From assembly GCA_902789395.1 (NCBI GenBank), contig CADANY010000003.1:62001-126000 (forward strand): a DNA stretch of 64,000 bases, written 5' to 3'. Each line of letters starts with the position of its first letter. The stretch's first letter is position 1. Both the position numbers and the translations under genes were made by a program. Below, piece by piece: positions 19,301 to 28,162 of the stretch. Origin of the DNA: an uncultured Bacteroidia bacterium (GTDB taxonomy: Bacteria > Bacteroidota > Bacteroidia > Bacteroidales > UBA932). The notes beneath the pieces are model-generated. The model worked only from the letters and a program-made list of their open reading frames with translations. It was not told the origin of the DNA and ran no database searches.

Positions 19301-19480
19301 CTGGAACACAGGGTTTCCCGGCGGATGACCGACTTCCAGTTTATAGGATGAGGCGATAAACTCTCCGCAATCCCAGAAGGAAGCGGTCGGTTCTATGGTC
19401 ATCAGATACGTCACCGATGAGACAACGAAGACGGCAAGGGCGACGATCCGGTTCCAAAGATTGAATTTCTTGTTATCCAT
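16367..19480 (-). CDS. DUF2723 membrane glycosyltransferase (GT117 / TMEM260-like)
   Basis: 1037 aa. The first half is a polytopic membrane domain opening with NRIVALAVFVVSSVTYLMTI and the DUF2723 signature SFWDCGEFIASSYKLEVGHP with PPGNPVFQL; the Asp-Glu pair is the probable catalytic site as in GT-C enzymes. The C-terminal half (about 600 onward) is soluble, with GENGILITHGDNDTFPLWYA and TPR-like helices. Related proteins are implicated in protein O-mannosylation (TMEM260 in animals, GT117 in Bacteroidota). It lies 49 nt downstream of menG but has TAnnTTTG elements at 19503-19519, so it may be expressed separately. Confidence 0.88.
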   Translation of the reverse strand: MDNKKFNLWNRIVALAVFVVSSVTYLMTIEPTASFWDCGEFIASSYKLEVGHPPGNPVFQLFARFFSMFADAEHAAVAVNAMNALLSALTIFFLYLTIVFFVKRLVRKESDGSYSLPSSIVIFGSAAVGALAYCFSDTFWFSAVEGEVYAMSSLFTAVVFWAMCKWYEQADEPHANRWIVLIALLMGLSIGVHLLNLLTLPAFVFMYYYRKNEDKKLPFKKLLGIFMIGVVIEALLVFLFIPYLPKLAAFFDRIFVNGFGLPYNSGAAFFMVALIAACFWGLFRTLKKEKVFANTVLLCVTSLIIGFSLFSIVIIRSAVKTPTNEYQPDNPYTLVRYLSREQYGSTPLVYGQYYDSPYDLKLGKYWAPLDGKYVHADAPAEPAYTREGKMLFPRMWAGQDDRYIDFYESYTKGKGTRVKGAQHRKPSMGANLAYFFDYQLNWMYWRYFMWNFVGRQNDVHSPVPGNIFDGNWESGIAPLDQLRLGDQSDAPDCLKNNKGKNHYFFLPLLLGLLGLLFQFDRDKRGCWIVFLMFFMTGIAIVLYLNQPPYQVRERDYAYAGSFYMFSIWIGLAVAALYTWITDKAGDKARLVTAAGTALACLFVPVLMAAENWDDHDRSNRRTSTEMARNYLNSVGENGILITHGDNDTFPLWYAQEVEGVRTDVRIVNTSLLGTDWHIDQMKYAVNESKPLPLTVPPAQYLYGTNEYIFIDGDSGNPTPISQVMAVFKDPKYKVPLSSGRSVDYICARKIIVPVNKENVLKYGILDEKFADMIPDQIVLEMSPGKNYLSKPELFLLDLLSNYQWDRPLHVLNMGGDLNVGIKDYLMYEGFSYKFVPIKNKIGSTDPGLVDTDELYRKMTQVYKWDALRRTDYFADYQNMYTFMGVLSQRALYVNTVSALMKEGRKEEAVRMLDLCQQNVPAEVYPLETVPLGFTSNDYMVVQMVSQYLTLGEREKGRDLAVRLSNELMVSARFYLEFYDFARHDFEVVGQYIYILSDELRSHGEEELAKEIEGRLNLLMNVAAGEYKSEPADTLGVK

Positions 19481-19502
19481 GTATCTTATATTTCCAAAAC
19501 TA

Positions 19503-19519
19503 CAAATTTAGCAAAAATA
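19503..19519 (-). promoter_or_regulatory. Two overlapping -7 elements for the DUF2723 gene
   Basis: On the minus strand TAAATTTG (19503-19510) and TATTTTTG (19512-19519) both match TAnnTTTG. The ATG is at 19480, giving leaders of roughly 15-25 nt. No clear -33 TTTG is seen. Confidence 0.4.
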
Positions 19520-19529
19520 TACGATTTGC

Positions 19530-20228
19530 CTATTTTTCACCCGTGAACATCCGGCAGAGTCCGAATGTCAAGGCCTTGCCTGTCACGTCCCGGAAGCCGG
19601 CCGCTTCCATCATGCGGCGGAATTCCCCTTCCGGCGGGAAACCATGGACCGAAGCCGGCAGGTAGCGGTACGCTTCTTTTTTCCCGGAGACAAGGCCGCC
19701 GATCTTGGGAAGAAGATGGCAGAAATACAGGTCATAAAGCTTGCGGAGCCACTTATTTCCGGGGAGGGACAACTCAAGGATGACGACGCGCCCACAAGGC
19801 TTGAGGACTCGGTAGAATTCTTTAAGGCCCAGCTCCTTATGCTCAAAATTCCGGATCCCGAAAGCGCAGGTGACCCGGTCGAAAGACCCTTCGCCAAACG
19901 GAAGGTCTTCTCCGTCGGCGACCTGGAGCGAAATCCTGTCGGCGACTCCTGCCTTTTCGGCTTTGGACCGGACCAGGGCCATCATCCCTTCCGAAATATC
20001 GGCGCCGGTAATCCGGCTTCCGGGTGCAGCCGAACGGGCGATCGCAATGGTAGAATCTCCCGTTCCGCAGGCAACGTCCAGAATCTGCTGCGCCGTCCCG
20101 TCGATGACGGCCTTGATCGCATGGCGGCGCCATAGGCGGTCGACATCCAGGGAAAGAATGTGGTTCAAACGGTCATAAGTCGGGGCGATGCTGTCGAACA
20201 TCTCCCTTACGAATTCTTTTTTCGGCAT
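19530..20228 (-). CDS. menG: Demethylmenaquinone methyltransferase (MenG/UbiE)
   Basis: 232 aa. The family N-terminus [20 protein letters not shown] is followed by [18 protein letters not shown] motif [16 protein letters not shown], and the UbiE motifs [15 protein letters not shown] and [20 protein letters not shown]. It methylates demethylmenaquinone to menaquinone at the membrane, the last step in the pathway. menA (22656-23561) lies upstream in the same run of genes. Its ATG lies 22 nt inside the end of yidD. Bacteroidota use menaquinone only, so MenG is the appropriate name. Confidence 0.95.
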   Translation of the reverse strand: MPKKEFVREMFDSIAPTYDRLNHILSLDVDRLWRRHAIKAVIDGTAQQILDVACGTGDSTIAIARSAAPGSRITGADISEGMMALVRSKAEKAGVADRISLQVADGEDLPFGEGSFDRVTCAFGIRNFEHKELGLKEFYRVLKPCGRVVILELSLPGNKWLRKLYDLYFCHLLPKIGGLVSGKKEAYRYLPASVHGFPPEGEFRRMMEAAGFRDVTGKALTFGLCRMFTGEK

Positions 20229-20470
20229 AGCGTAAATTCTTCAGGTACAGGATCATAACCAGACCCGCCCCATGGATGGCACCGGAGGATCCGCCGAACG
20301 GCAAGGATCATTCCCTTGACGGGACCATGCCGGCGAAAGGCCTCCAGGGCGTACTGCGAACACGTCGGAGTAAACCGGCAGGACGGAGGTTTGAGCGGAG
20401 AGATGCAGACCTGATAGAATCGTATCAGGAGGATGAACGGGAAAGAGAGTATTTTCTTGATCAGGTTCAT
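20207..20470 (-). CDS. yidD: Membrane protein insertion efficiency factor YidD
   Basis: 87 aa. [20 protein letters not shown] is followed by [20 protein letters not shown] and [19 protein letters not shown], the conserved Cys-containing YidD motifs. It assists YidC-dependent membrane protein insertion. Its ATG overlaps the rnpA stop as ATGA, as in many bacteria where rnpA and yidD are paired. The 3' end overlaps menG by 22 nt. Confidence 0.95.
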   Translation of the reverse strand: MNLIKKILSFPFILLIRFYQVCISPLKPPSCRFTPTCSQYALEAFRRHGPVKGMILAVRRILRCHPWGGSGYDPVPEEFTLCRKKNS

Positions 20471-20826
20471 TCTGCGGAAATATCCTTCAAGGCCGCCTCC
20501 ATTGCGGAATAGATCTCCGGGTAAGACAGCATCTCACCGGGCTTATAGATAAACATGACGTCTGTTCCCGGAACAAGCAAGTCTTTCTGGCGACGGTAGC
20601 TTTCGCGGATCCTCCGCTTGAGAAGATTACGCCGGACGGCCCGCTTGAAATGGCGCTTGGGGACGGAAACCATGATCCGTCCGTAAGGCAGCCCCGTCCC
20701 GGTCAGGTAACAGTAGCGCAGGCAGGACGTGCTTCCATACCGGCCTTTCTCCAATAGCCGGGAAATATCCGTCCTGCCGCTGAGCCGTTCCTTCTTGGGA
20801 AGGGTATGGACAGCACCGGCGGCCAT
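20467..20826 (-). CDS. rnpA: Ribonuclease P protein component
   Basis: 119 aa. [20 protein letters not shown] is the N-terminal family pattern, and the RNR motif region is present as [20 protein letters not shown]. It binds the RNase P RNA and helps tRNA 5' processing. The ATG at 20826 lies 2 nt after the hemD stop. rpmH, its usual neighbour in other phyla, is not here. Confidence 0.95.
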   Translation of the reverse strand: MAAGAVHTLPKKERLSGRTDISRLLEKGRYGSTSCLRYCYLTGTGLPYGRIMVSVPKRHFKRAVRRNLLKRRIRESYRRQKDLLVPGTDVMFIYKPGEMLSYPEIYSAMEAALKDISAE

Positions 20827-20828
20827 GT

Positions 20829-21572
20829 CTATCGGTTGTTCTCGAGATACAGTTCGATAGCGCGGGCGACAGAAGGGGCTTCAGGGGTCGGCGCCTTGAC
20901 ATCGATCCGAAGGCCTGCGTCCTCCATCGCACGTACGATGGACTTTCCGAAAGAGACGAACTTCAGGTCTCCCTGCCGGAAATCCGGGAAATTCTCCTCC
21001 AGGGATTTAACGTCAGCCGGATTATAGAAGACGACCATATCGTAATCCTCCAGACGGACATCTTTCAAGTCCGAACTGACGGACTTGACGAAGACGCCGA
21101 CCGTATAATCAAGTCCCTGTTGGTCAAATAGTTTCGTATAGTTTTCAATGTTTGAGGATTCCGAAGCCGTAATCAGGAATTTCTCACCTTTGTGCTTCGG
21201 TCCGACGAGGGCGATCACGCTCTCCGGCGTTCCGGTTCCATAAAAAATCTTGCGCTTGCGGTAGACGATATGCTTCTGCAGGTACATCGCCACGAGTTCC
21301 GTCGTACAGAAGTACTTCATCGTCTCGGGAATCTTGACGCGAAGCTCTTCCGCCAGGGTGAAAAAGGCGTCGATCGCCACCCGTGAAGAAAAAACGATCG
21401 CCGTATACTCCGCCAGATTGATCCGCTGCGCACGGAACTCCCGGGAAGTCAGCGGCTGGATCGTATAGAACGGACGGAATTCGAACTCCACGCCGTACTT
21501 CTCCGCGACGCCTTGATAAGGAGTGAGGACACGCGGGGCGTTCTGTGAAATAAGAATCTTCTTTACTGCCAT
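20829..21572 (-). CDS. hemD: Uroporphyrinogen-III synthase
   Basis: 247 aa. Two-lobed HemD fold with weakly conserved sequence: KKILISQNAPRV at the start, IVFSSRVAIDAFF near 60, ITASESSNIENYTKLF near 135, VFYNPADVKSL near 180 and FVSFGKSIVRAMEDAG near 205. It closes hydroxymethylbilane into uroporphyrinogen III, the branch point of haem and corrin synthesis. It lies between a DUF4271 membrane protein and rnpA, an arrangement familiar in Bacteroidales. Confidence 0.85.
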   Translation of the reverse strand: MAVKKILISQNAPRVLTPYQGVAEKYGVEFEFRPFYTIQPLTSREFRAQRINLAEYTAIVFSSRVAIDAFFTLAEELRVKIPETMKYFCTTELVAMYLQKHIVYRKRKIFYGTGTPESVIALVGPKHKGEKFLITASESSNIENYTKLFDQQGLDYTVGVFVKSVSSDLKDVRLEDYDMVVFYNPADVKSLEENFPDFRQGDLKFVSFGKSIVRAMEDAGLRIDVKAPTPEAPSVARAIELYLENNR

Positions 21573-21592
21573 TTCTTGATCACTTTCTTATT

Positions 21593-22309
21593 CTACAATA
21601 ACAACGCCGACGCGACAAGCAAGCCGGTCGGCAAGATTTCGAGCGCGCAAAGGTACAAAAAAACTGTCAAAGAACTGCAACTCAACGACAAAATTTGCGC
21701 TTTACGGACAAAATAGACTAGATAGATGACAGAAATCTCGACCAATAGTACAGTCCTGACAGTTAATGGATTAACATGGAAAAGGCTCAGAATTCCAACG
21801 GTCGGAAGCACGAGCAGGCCGATCAGGATAAAGAACGTATACGCGGACCGCCTTGCCATGACATAATTATCCCCTCCCCTTTTCGGCCGGAGCGCCACCG
21901 ACAGGATAAAACGCAGGAGCAGATACAGGAAGAATACGACCGCGACGACCAGAAGATGCACGTCCTCGTCCGCTCCCTTGATCAGATCCGGCTCATACAG
22001 GCCGAATTTGTTGATCACCATAATACAGGGGATGATCAGCACCAGCGCGACAATATTTCGGTCCCGGCTGACCCGGACGCTGCTCTCAAGGGCGACGCTT
22101 CCTCGTGCCCGGGTGAAATTATCAAAAAGATAAGGGATGATATTCAAAAAGTTCCGAATGAACAGAAGCCCCAGAAGGACAGAGACGACGACCATCACGG
22201 ACTCCAGAAAAGGAGCCGTCTCGACAACCCGCACCGCTTCCGACGGTTCTTTCGGGAGCAGCAGGCGTCCGCTTCGCAGGACACTGTCAATGGACTGGAG
22301 AATCAGCAT
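21593..22309 (-). CDS. DUF4271 integral membrane protein
   Basis: 238 aa with about six membrane helices (roughly 36-58, 88-106, 121-143, 155-178, 186-206, 210-235). Position next to hemD and overall pattern fit DUF4271, a Bacteroidota-specific membrane family of unknown function. Its ATG overlaps the stop of the SUI1-like gene (TGATG), indicating translational coupling. The link to hemD suggests, but does not show, a role in tetrapyrrole or envelope biology. Confidence 0.75.
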   Translation of the reverse strand: MLILQSIDSVLRSGRLLLPKEPSEAVRVVETAPFLESVMVVVSVLLGLLFIRNFLNIIPYLFDNFTRARGSVALESSVRVSRDRNIVALVLIIPCIMVINKFGLYEPDLIKGADEDVHLLVVAVVFFLYLLLRFILSVALRPKRGGDNYVMARRSAYTFFILIGLLVLPTVGILSLFHVNPLTVRTVLLVEISVIYLVYFVRKAQILSLSCSSLTVFLYLCALEILPTGLLVASALLL

Positions 22310-22653
22310 CAGTTTCCTCTTTTAGCCGTATAACCCATCTCTTTCAGGAGGGCGACGGTTTTATCCCGGAAGTCCCCCTGGATCGTAATCTCCCCGTCTT
22401 TTGCGGTTCCTCCGACTCCGAGTTTCGTCTTCAGGGTCTTGCCGAGCGCCTTGAGATCGTCGGCGCTGCCGACGAACCCCGTGACGAGGGTAACCTGCTT
22501 CCCTCCGCGGTTCCGGCGGTCGATGGAGACAATCAGTTTCTGCCGTCCGGGAGGAAGCGTCTCCGGGGCGCTTTCCGTCTCGGAAGAGAGATATTGATAG
22601 TCCGGATTGGTCGAATAGACGACCCCGAGACGGGATTTCCAATCATTGTCCAT
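22309..22653 (-). CDS. SUI1/YciH-family translation initiation factor-like protein
   Basis: 114 aa from the ATG at 22653 (MDNDWKSRLGVVYSTNP); longer in-frame extensions would run into menA. The SUI1 core lies at about 38-112: LIVSIDRRNRGGKQVTLVTG, LKALGKTLKTKLGVGG, EITIQGDFRDKTVALLKEMG. It resembles eIF1 and E. coli YciH, which influences initiation fidelity. The ATG lies 2 nt after the menA stop. Confidence 0.9.
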   Translation of the reverse strand: MDNDWKSRLGVVYSTNPDYQYLSSETESAPETLPPGRQKLIVSIDRRNRGGKQVTLVTGFVGSADDLKALGKTLKTKLGVGGTAKDGEITIQGDFRDKTVALLKEMGYTAKRGN

Positions 22654-22655
22654 AA

Positions 22656-23561
22656 CTAAATCAGATAGATAAGATAGCCGGCACCGGCAAGGATGCAGAA
22701 CAGGAAGGTCGACATGACAAGAAGCGGCAGCATGGGATCCAGGTCCTTCCCGGTCCGCCTCCAGACTCCGCGGAGATGGAGGATGAACAGAGGCAGGGTC
22801 AGGACGAACAGATAATGCCACGGGTCGAAGATCCGGAGCAGGCAGTAGGCGATCATGCAGACCCATCCCAGAATGATCAGAACGGTCTGGTAGACCTTCG
22901 CCCGCTTCTCCCCGAGACGGATCGCAACGGTCACCCGGTTCTCCGCATCGGTTTTCATGTCCCTTATATTATTGACATTCAATACTCCAACGCTCAAAAA
23001 GCCAACGGACGCCGCCGGTAACAGCAGCCGCCAGTAAAGGGCATGAGACGAAACGAAATAGGCACCGGTCACCGCAACGATCCCGAAGAACAGGAAGACG
23101 TACAGGTCGCCCAGGCCCCGGTACCCGTAGGGGTTGCGCCCGAGGGTATATTTCATGGCACCCGTAATCGCAGCCGCACCGAGAAGAAGGACCAGGATCG
23201 GGGTCAGTTCCAGGATCGTACCGAAGGAAAGCCAGGTCATGGCCGTACCCGAGACGACACAAAGCAAGACGAAAAGGCCGATCAGGCGCTTCATCTGCGG
23301 AATCGTCAGTTCCCCGCCATTGAGACCGTACTGCGGTCCGACCCGGTCCGGCGTATCTGTCCCGTGGAGGACGTCCCCGAGTTCATTGGACAGATTGGAG
23401 AGAATCTGCAGGCAGACCGTCGTCACGACTATCAGGACGGCGACGGGAAAGGATATCTTGAAATCAGCCGCCGCGAGGAGGATCCCCAGCAGGACGCCAC
23501 CGGTCGAAAGCGGCAGCGTACGGAGGCGCATAGATTTTATGGAAGCTTTTAGACTACTCAT
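22656..23561 (-). CDS. menA: 1,4-dihydroxy-2-naphthoate polyprenyltransferase
   Basis: 301 aa from the ATG at 23561, two nt after the upstream glycosyltransferase stop; an in-frame TTG at 23567 is less likely. UbiA-family polytopic protein: the first Asp-rich region is NLSNELGDVLHGTDTPDRVG, followed by PQYGLNGGEL, and the second is VLNVNNIRDMKTDAENRVTV. It attaches the isoprenoid tail to DHNA at the inner membrane, the step before MenG, which lies six genes downstream. Confidence 0.93.
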   Translation of the reverse strand: MSSLKASIKSMRLRTLPLSTGGVLLGILLAAADFKISFPVAVLIVVTTVCLQILSNLSNELGDVLHGTDTPDRVGPQYGLNGGELTIPQMKRLIGLFVLLCVVSGTAMTWLSFGTILELTPILVLLLGAAAITGAMKYTLGRNPYGYRGLGDLYVFLFFGIVAVTGAYFVSSHALYWRLLLPAASVGFLSVGVLNVNNIRDMKTDAENRVTVAIRLGEKRAKVYQTVLIILGWVCMIAYCLLRIFDPWHYLFVLTLPLFILHLRGVWRRTGKDLDPMLPLLVMSTFLFCILAGAGYLIYLI

Positions 23562-23563
23562 TT

Positions 23564-24394
23564 TCAAACATTTCTAACAGGGAAAAGGACCTGGAAATTC
23601 AACTTGATAACCATCCATAGCGCATGCAGGAACCCTTTGCTCCGCAGATCGAAGAGAAAATTCTCCTTCAACGGCTTCCCGAGCGGACTGAAAAGGGCAT
23701 GGTAGCGCTCCCGGAGCGATTTGCGCGCATCCCGCCAGAGAGGGACCGCCGGTTCCCGGGCGCAGACACCCAGAATCCCGGGCGCAATGACCCGGTCGAT
23801 ATCGGCCTTATAGGCGCGGATCGCATAATCGTAATCCCCCAGTTTATGGCGGTACCGGCCATCCATGGCCCCCAGCCGGTCGAAAACGTATTTCGGAACG
23901 AGCACGAGGCGTCCGTCGAAAATATAGCAGGGTTTCGGAATGACCGGATCCGGCTCGATCAGCTTGCTGCTGCGGGAACGCCCCCCGCGGCAGAGGATTC
24001 CGTCTTCGGATTCGACGGAGCCTACGACAATCGCTTTGTGGCCAAGGAAGGAAGAGTTGTCGAGAAGGGAGTCGATCGCCCCCTCGCGGAGCGTCATCTT
24101 GTAATCCAGCCAGAGATAAAAGTCATATTCCTGGGCCGCTGCTTCCAGCCAGACTTTCCGAAGCCCCTTGCTCCAGTACAAGGTCCCGTCGGAGTGGCTC
24201 AGATGGACCTTCGGATAACGGAGGGAGACTTCTTCCGAAATTCCTTCCGTGCTGCCGTCATCATTGAGCCAGATATCGACCTCATACCGATTGTCGGCCG
24301 AAAGCAGGTCCGCCTGACGGTAGCATTCGGCCAGGCAAGCCATCACTTTGTCCTTGCCGTTATACGCCGTTATGAGGATTGCAAGCCGCTGCAT
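23564..24394 (-). CDS. Glycosyltransferase family 2
   Basis: 276 aa. GT-A fold: RLAILITAYNGKDKVMACL at the start, DIWLNDDGSTEG with the first acidic cluster near 44, GLRKVWLEAAAQEYDFYLWL and LDYKMTL with the putative metal-binding D-x-D-like region replaced by LDYK. Substrate unknown. There are no membrane helices. It lies between lepA and menA, separated by 1 and 2 nt, so it is co-transcribed with housekeeping genes. Confidence 0.8.
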   Translation of the reverse strand: MQRLAILITAYNGKDKVMACLAECYRQADLLSADNRYEVDIWLNDDGSTEGISEEVSLRYPKVHLSHSDGTLYWSKGLRKVWLEAAAQEYDFYLWLDYKMTLREGAIDSLLDNSSFLGHKAIVVGSVESEDGILCRGGRSRSSKLIEPDPVIPKPCYIFDGRLVLVPKYVFDRLGAMDGRYRHKLGDYDYAIRAYKADIDRVIAPGILGVCAREPAVPLWRDARKSLRERYHALFSPLGKPLKENFLFDLRSKGFLHALWMVIKLNFQVLFPVRNV

Positions 24395-24395
24395 G

Positions 24396-26183
24396 TCAGT
24401 CGAGTTTCAGGACCGCCATGAACGCGCTCTGCGGAACCTGGACCGTCCCGATCTGCCGCATGCGCTTTTTGCCTTCCTTCTGCTTTTCGAGGAGTTTCCG
24501 CTTACGGGTTATGTCGCCGCCATAGCACTTGGCCGTTACATCCTTGCGGACCTGACGGACCGTTTCGCGTGCGATAATCTTGGCCCCGATGGCCGCCTGG
24601 ACAGCGATGTCGAACTGCTGGCGGGGAATCAGTTCCTTGAGTTTCAGGCAGATCTTTCGGCCGAAATCATAAGCGTGGTCCTCATGGATCAGTGTCGAGA
24701 GGGCATCCGCGGCATCCCCGTTCAGCAGGATGTCGAGTTTGACGAGCCGGGCAGGGCGGAAGCCGATCAGGTGGTAATCGAAGGAAGCGTATCCCTTGGA
24801 AATCGACTTGAGCTTATCATAGAAGTCGAAGACGACCTCGGAAAGCGGCATGTCGTAATTGAGTTCAACGCGGTCGGCCGTAATGTAATGCTGGCCGATA
24901 AGGGTTCCGCGCTTGTCCATGCAAAGTTTCATGATCGGCCCATAGAAATCGGCCTTGGAGATAATCTGGGCACGGATATAGGGCTCTTCAATATGGTCAA
25001 TGATCGTCGGGGCGGGAAGGCCGGAAGGATTATGGACATCGAGCACATCCCCTTTCGTCGTATAGACCTTGTAGGAGACGTTCGGGACGGTCGTAATGAC
25101 GTCCATGTTGAACTCCCGGAAAAGGCGCTCCTGGACGATCTCCAGGTGCAGGAGTCCGAGGAAACCGCAACGGAAACCGAAGCCGAGCGCCAGCGAACTC
25201 TCGGGTTCATAGACGAAGGAAGCGTCGTTGAGCTGGAATTTCTCGAGGGTCGCACGAAGTTCTTCGTATTTAGAGGCGTCGACCGGATACATACCGGCGA
25301 AAACCATCGGCTTGACCTCTTCAAAACCGGCGATTGCCTCGCTGCAGGGACGCTCGGTATGGGTAATCGTATCACCGACTTTGACTTCGACGGCCGATTT
25401 GATGCCGGAAATAATATAACCGACGTCGCCTGTGGAGACCTCTCCGGTCGGCTGGAGCTTGAGTTTGAGAACGCCGATCTCTTCCGCCTCGTATTCCTTG
25501 CCGGTATTGAAAAACTTGACCTTGTCCCCTTTCCGGATCGATCCGTTCATCACCTTGAAATAGGCGATGATCCCCCGGAAGGCATTGAACACGGAATCGA
25601 AGATCAGGGCCTGCAGAGGCGCGTCCGGATCGCCGACAGGGGCGGGAATCTTGTCTACGATGGCGTCCAGGACGGCCTGGACCCCTTCGCCCGTCCGGGC
25701 GGAAACCCGGTAGACATCCTCCTGATCACAGCCGAGCAGATCGCAGACCTGGTCCGTAACGACCTCGGGCTGGGCCGATTCCATATCGATCTTATTCAGG
25801 ACGGGGATAATCTCAAGTCCATGCTCGACTGCCTGGTAGAGGTTCGAGATCGTCTGGGCCTGGATTCCCTGGGAAGCATCGACGACCAGCAGCGCCCCCT
25901 CGCAGGATGCGATGCTGCGGGATACCTCGTAGCTGAAATCGACATGGCCCGGCGTATCGATCAGGTTGAGTTTATACGTCTCTCCCCCGCGGACATAGTC
26001 CATCTGGATCGCGTGACTCTTGATCGTAATCCCTTTCTCCTTTTCAAGGTCCATATCGTCAAGGACCTGGTTTTCCATCTCGCGGTCCGACAGGGTCCGC
26101 GTCAGTTCGAGAAGCCGGTCCGCCAGGGTACTTTTCCCGTGGTCGATGTGCGCAATAATGCAGAAGTTGCGTATATTCTTCAT
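24396..26183 (-). CDS. lepA: Elongation factor 4 (LepA)
   Basis: 595 aa, standard length, from the ATG at 26183 ([16 protein letters not shown]). GTPase motifs are AHIDHGKST (G1), the DTPGH of [16 protein letters not shown] (G3) and NKID (G4). Domain II and the LepA-specific C-terminal domain follow ([40 protein letters not shown]). It back-translocates or remodels stalled ribosomes and assists initiation. It is the first gene of the leftward operon to menG. Confidence 0.97.
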   Translation of the reverse strand: MKNIRNFCIIAHIDHGKSTLADRLLELTRTLSDREMENQVLDDMDLEKEKGITIKSHAIQMDYVRGGETYKLNLIDTPGHVDFSYEVSRSIASCEGALLVVDASQGIQAQTISNLYQAVEHGLEIIPVLNKIDMESAQPEVVTDQVCDLLGCDQEDVYRVSARTGEGVQAVLDAIVDKIPAPVGDPDAPLQALIFDSVFNAFRGIIAYFKVMNGSIRKGDKVKFFNTGKEYEAEEIGVLKLKLQPTGEVSTGDVGYIISGIKSAVEVKVGDTITHTERPCSEAIAGFEEVKPMVFAGMYPVDASKYEELRATLEKFQLNDASFVYEPESSLALGFGFRCGFLGLLHLEIVQERLFREFNMDVITTVPNVSYKVYTTKGDVLDVHNPSGLPAPTIIDHIEEPYIRAQIISKADFYGPIMKLCMDKRGTLIGQHYITADRVELNYDMPLSEVVFDFYDKLKSISKGYASFDYHLIGFRPARLVKLDILLNGDAADALSTLIHEDHAYDFGRKICLKLKELIPRQQFDIAVQAAIGAKIIARETVRQVRKDVTAKCYGGDITRKRKLLEKQKEGKKRMRQIGTVQVPQSAFMAVLKLD

Positions 26184-26189
26184 ATTTTG

Positions 26190-26197
26190 CAAAGATA
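26190..26197 (-). promoter_or_regulatory. -7 element of lepA, nearly on the start codon
   Basis: TATCTTTG on the minus strand ends only 6 nt before the lepA ATG (26183). With the usual distance from this element to the transcription start, the mRNA would be leaderless or carry just a few nucleotides. The -33 TTTG is not clear. Confidence 0.45.
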
Positions 26198-26230
26198 CGT
26201 TTTTTCTTCCTTTGGTTCGAAAAAATCAGT

Positions 26231-26238
26231 AACTTTGT
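26231..26238 (+). promoter_or_regulatory. -7 element of gpsA
   Basis: TAACTTTG, with a possible -33 TTTG at 26211-26214 (16-nt spacing, shorter than usual). The ATG is at 26279, giving a leader of about 33 nt. It is divergent from the lepA promoter, 33 nt away. Confidence 0.4.
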
Positions 26239-26278
26239 AATCTTCGACAAAAAAACATTTTGTAATCATTATACGCTT

Positions 26279-27334
26279 ATGGCAAAGAGAACCATTACAA
26301 TCATCGGATCCGGCATGATGGGATCCGCCCTTGCATTCCCCGCTTTTGAGAACGGTAACGAAGTCCGCCTCGTCGGAACTCCGCTGGACAAGGAGATCAT
26401 TGATGCATGCAAAGCAGTCGGGAAGCACCCGAAATTCGATTATCCCTTTCCGGAAGGCATCAAATACTATTATTATGAGCAGTGGGAAGAAGCTGCACAG
26501 GGTGCGGATTTCATCATTGGTGGCGTTTCCTCCTTCGGCGTCGACTGGTTCCTGGAGAACATTCTTTCCAAACTCGATCCTTCCGTCCCGGTCCTTTCCG
26601 TTACAAAAGGACTGATCAACCTCCCGGACGGCGCCCTGATCTCCTATCCGGAATACTGGAAGCGTGAACTGGCGAAGAAGGGGATCAACCGTGAGATCTG
26701 CGCCATCGGCGGCCCCTGCACCAGCTATGAGCTCGTTTTCCACGACCAGACCGAAGTCGCATTCTGCGGCAAGGATACCGCCACGATCAAGATGATGAAA
26801 GAAGCCATGCAGACTTCTTATTACCATATTTCCCTGACGAATGACGTCGAGGGGCTCGAGAGCGCCGTCGCGCTGAAAAACGGCTACGCCCTCGCCATCG
26901 CGATGACGATCGGTCTGGTGAACCGTCACCATGGACCCGAAGCCGGCCTGCATTTCAATTCCCAGGCGGCCGCTTTCTATCAGGGCGTCAAGGAAATGCG
27001 CTATCTGCTTGAGATGCAGGGCGCCAGCCGGGACTGCGAAAACATCGGTATCGGAGACCTTTACGTCACTGTCTACGGAGGTCGCACCCGTAAGGTCGGC
27101 ATCCTTCTGGGCGAAGGCAAGACCTACCAGGAAGCGCTTGACATCCTCGCCGGCGTAACCCTCGAGAGTCTAGTCGTCTCCCGCCGGGTCTATGCGGCGA
27201 TGGTCCGGAAAGCCGAACTCGGGCTGGTGGACCTCTCGAAATTCCCGATGCTGTGCCATGCAGCCGCCGTCCTGGACGAGGGCAAGGATGCAGAACTGCC
27301 CTGGGATGCATTCACATTTGACGAAACCCAATAA
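26279..27334 (+). CDS. gpsA: Glycerol-3-phosphate dehydrogenase [NAD(P)+]
   Basis: 351 aa. Rossmann motif GSGMMG at 10-15; KGL with Lys110; the C-terminal catalytic domain contains ALKNGYALAIAMTIG with Lys200 and GDLYVTVYGGRTRKVG. It reduces dihydroxyacetone phosphate to sn-glycerol 3-phosphate, the phospholipid backbone. The next gene, a glycerophosphodiesterase, releases the same compound from phospholipid head groups, so the pair joins synthesis and salvage. Confidence 0.93.
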   Translation: MAKRTITIIGSGMMGSALAFPAFENGNEVRLVGTPLDKEIIDACKAVGKHPKFDYPFPEGIKYYYYEQWEEAAQGADFIIGGVSSFGVDWFLENILSKLDPSVPVLSVTKGLINLPDGALISYPEYWKRELAKKGINREICAIGGPCTSYELVFHDQTEVAFCGKDTATIKMMKEAMQTSYYHISLTNDVEGLESAVALKNGYALAIAMTIGLVNRHHGPEAGLHFNSQAAAFYQGVKEMRYLLEMQGASRDCENIGIGDLYVTVYGGRTRKVGILLGEGKTYQEALDILAGVTLESLVVSRRVYAAMVRKAELGLVDLSKFPMLCHAAAVLDEGKDAELPWDAFTFDETQ

Positions 27335-27336
27335 CC

Positions 27337-28137
27337 ATGAAACGTTTCCTTCTTATTTCCATGCTCCTTCTGGCGGGGATCGCCGCAGGAGCCCAGGTCA
27401 AGGTTGTCGGACACCGCGGCGTCCGGTTCAACACCAAGACTAACCCCGAGACCCCTTATTATGAGAATACGCTCACCGCACTCGCTTTCGCTCAGGGTCT
27501 TGGAATCTACGGGGCCGAATTCGACGTCCAGGTCACGGGGGACAACAAGATTATCGTCTACCACGGTCCCCGCATTCCCGGTACCGACAAGAGTGTCCAG
27601 GAAATCACCTTTGAAGAAGCCCGCAGCTATATCCTGCCCGGCGGTTCCAGGATGCCGACCCTCGAGGAATACCTCGGCCAGGCCAAAAAGTATCCCGAGA
27701 CCAAAGTAATCTGCGAAATCAAGAAGCAACTGACCCCTGAAAAGGAGACCCTTGCCGCCGAATACGTCATCGCGACGGTCAAGAAAATGGGGATGGAGGA
27801 CCAGGTCGAATATACCACCTTCAGCGACTGGTGCGTCCAGGAACTCCACCGGATCGAACCAAAGGCAAAGGTTATCTTTATCGAGAGCGGTGTCGATGTC
27901 CATGAGCCTGAATACTGCAAGTCCCGGGGCTATAACGCCATTTCCTACGACCTCAAGGGATTCTACAGCCACCCCGACTACCCGGCCCGCGCCAAGGCAC
28001 TGGGTCTTGAAACCACCCTTTGGGTCGTCAATGACGAGGAAGCCGTCGACTGGGCCATCAGCCACGGCATCGACTTCGTTTCCTCCGACCATCCGGAAAG
28101 GATCAAGGCCTACGTCGAGCGTCTCAAGGCCGAATAA
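27337..28137 (+). CDS. Secreted glycerophosphodiester phosphodiesterase
   Basis: 266 aa. Signal peptide 1-20 (cleavage after GAQ or close by). TIM-barrel GDPD motifs: GHRG with His26-Arg27, YYENT with Glu43-Asn44, GAEFDVQ with Glu61 and Asp63, VYHGP with His76, then VICEIKK. These are the metal and general acid-base residues of the family. It hydrolyses glycerophosphodiesters to glycerol 3-phosphate and an alcohol in the periplasm. It starts 2 nt after the gpsA stop. Confidence 0.92.
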   Translation: MKRFLLISMLLLAGIAAGAQVKVVGHRGVRFNTKTNPETPYYENTLTALAFAQGLGIYGAEFDVQVTGDNKIIVYHGPRIPGTDKSVQEITFEEARSYILPGGSRMPTLEEYLGQAKKYPETKVICEIKKQLTPEKETLAAEYVIATVKKMGMEDQVEYTTFSDWCVQELHRIEPKAKVIFIESGVDVHEPEYCKSRGYNAISYDLKGFYSHPDYPARAKALGLETTLWVVNDEEAVDWAISHGIDFVSSDHPERIKAYVERLKAE

Positions 28138-28162
28138 TTCATGACAAAACTACTAATTTATT

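Noticed and set aside
24348..26240. 630-codon open frame on the plus strand
   Set aside because: Antisense to lepA, highly acidic composition typical of shadows of GC-rich genes, no domain.
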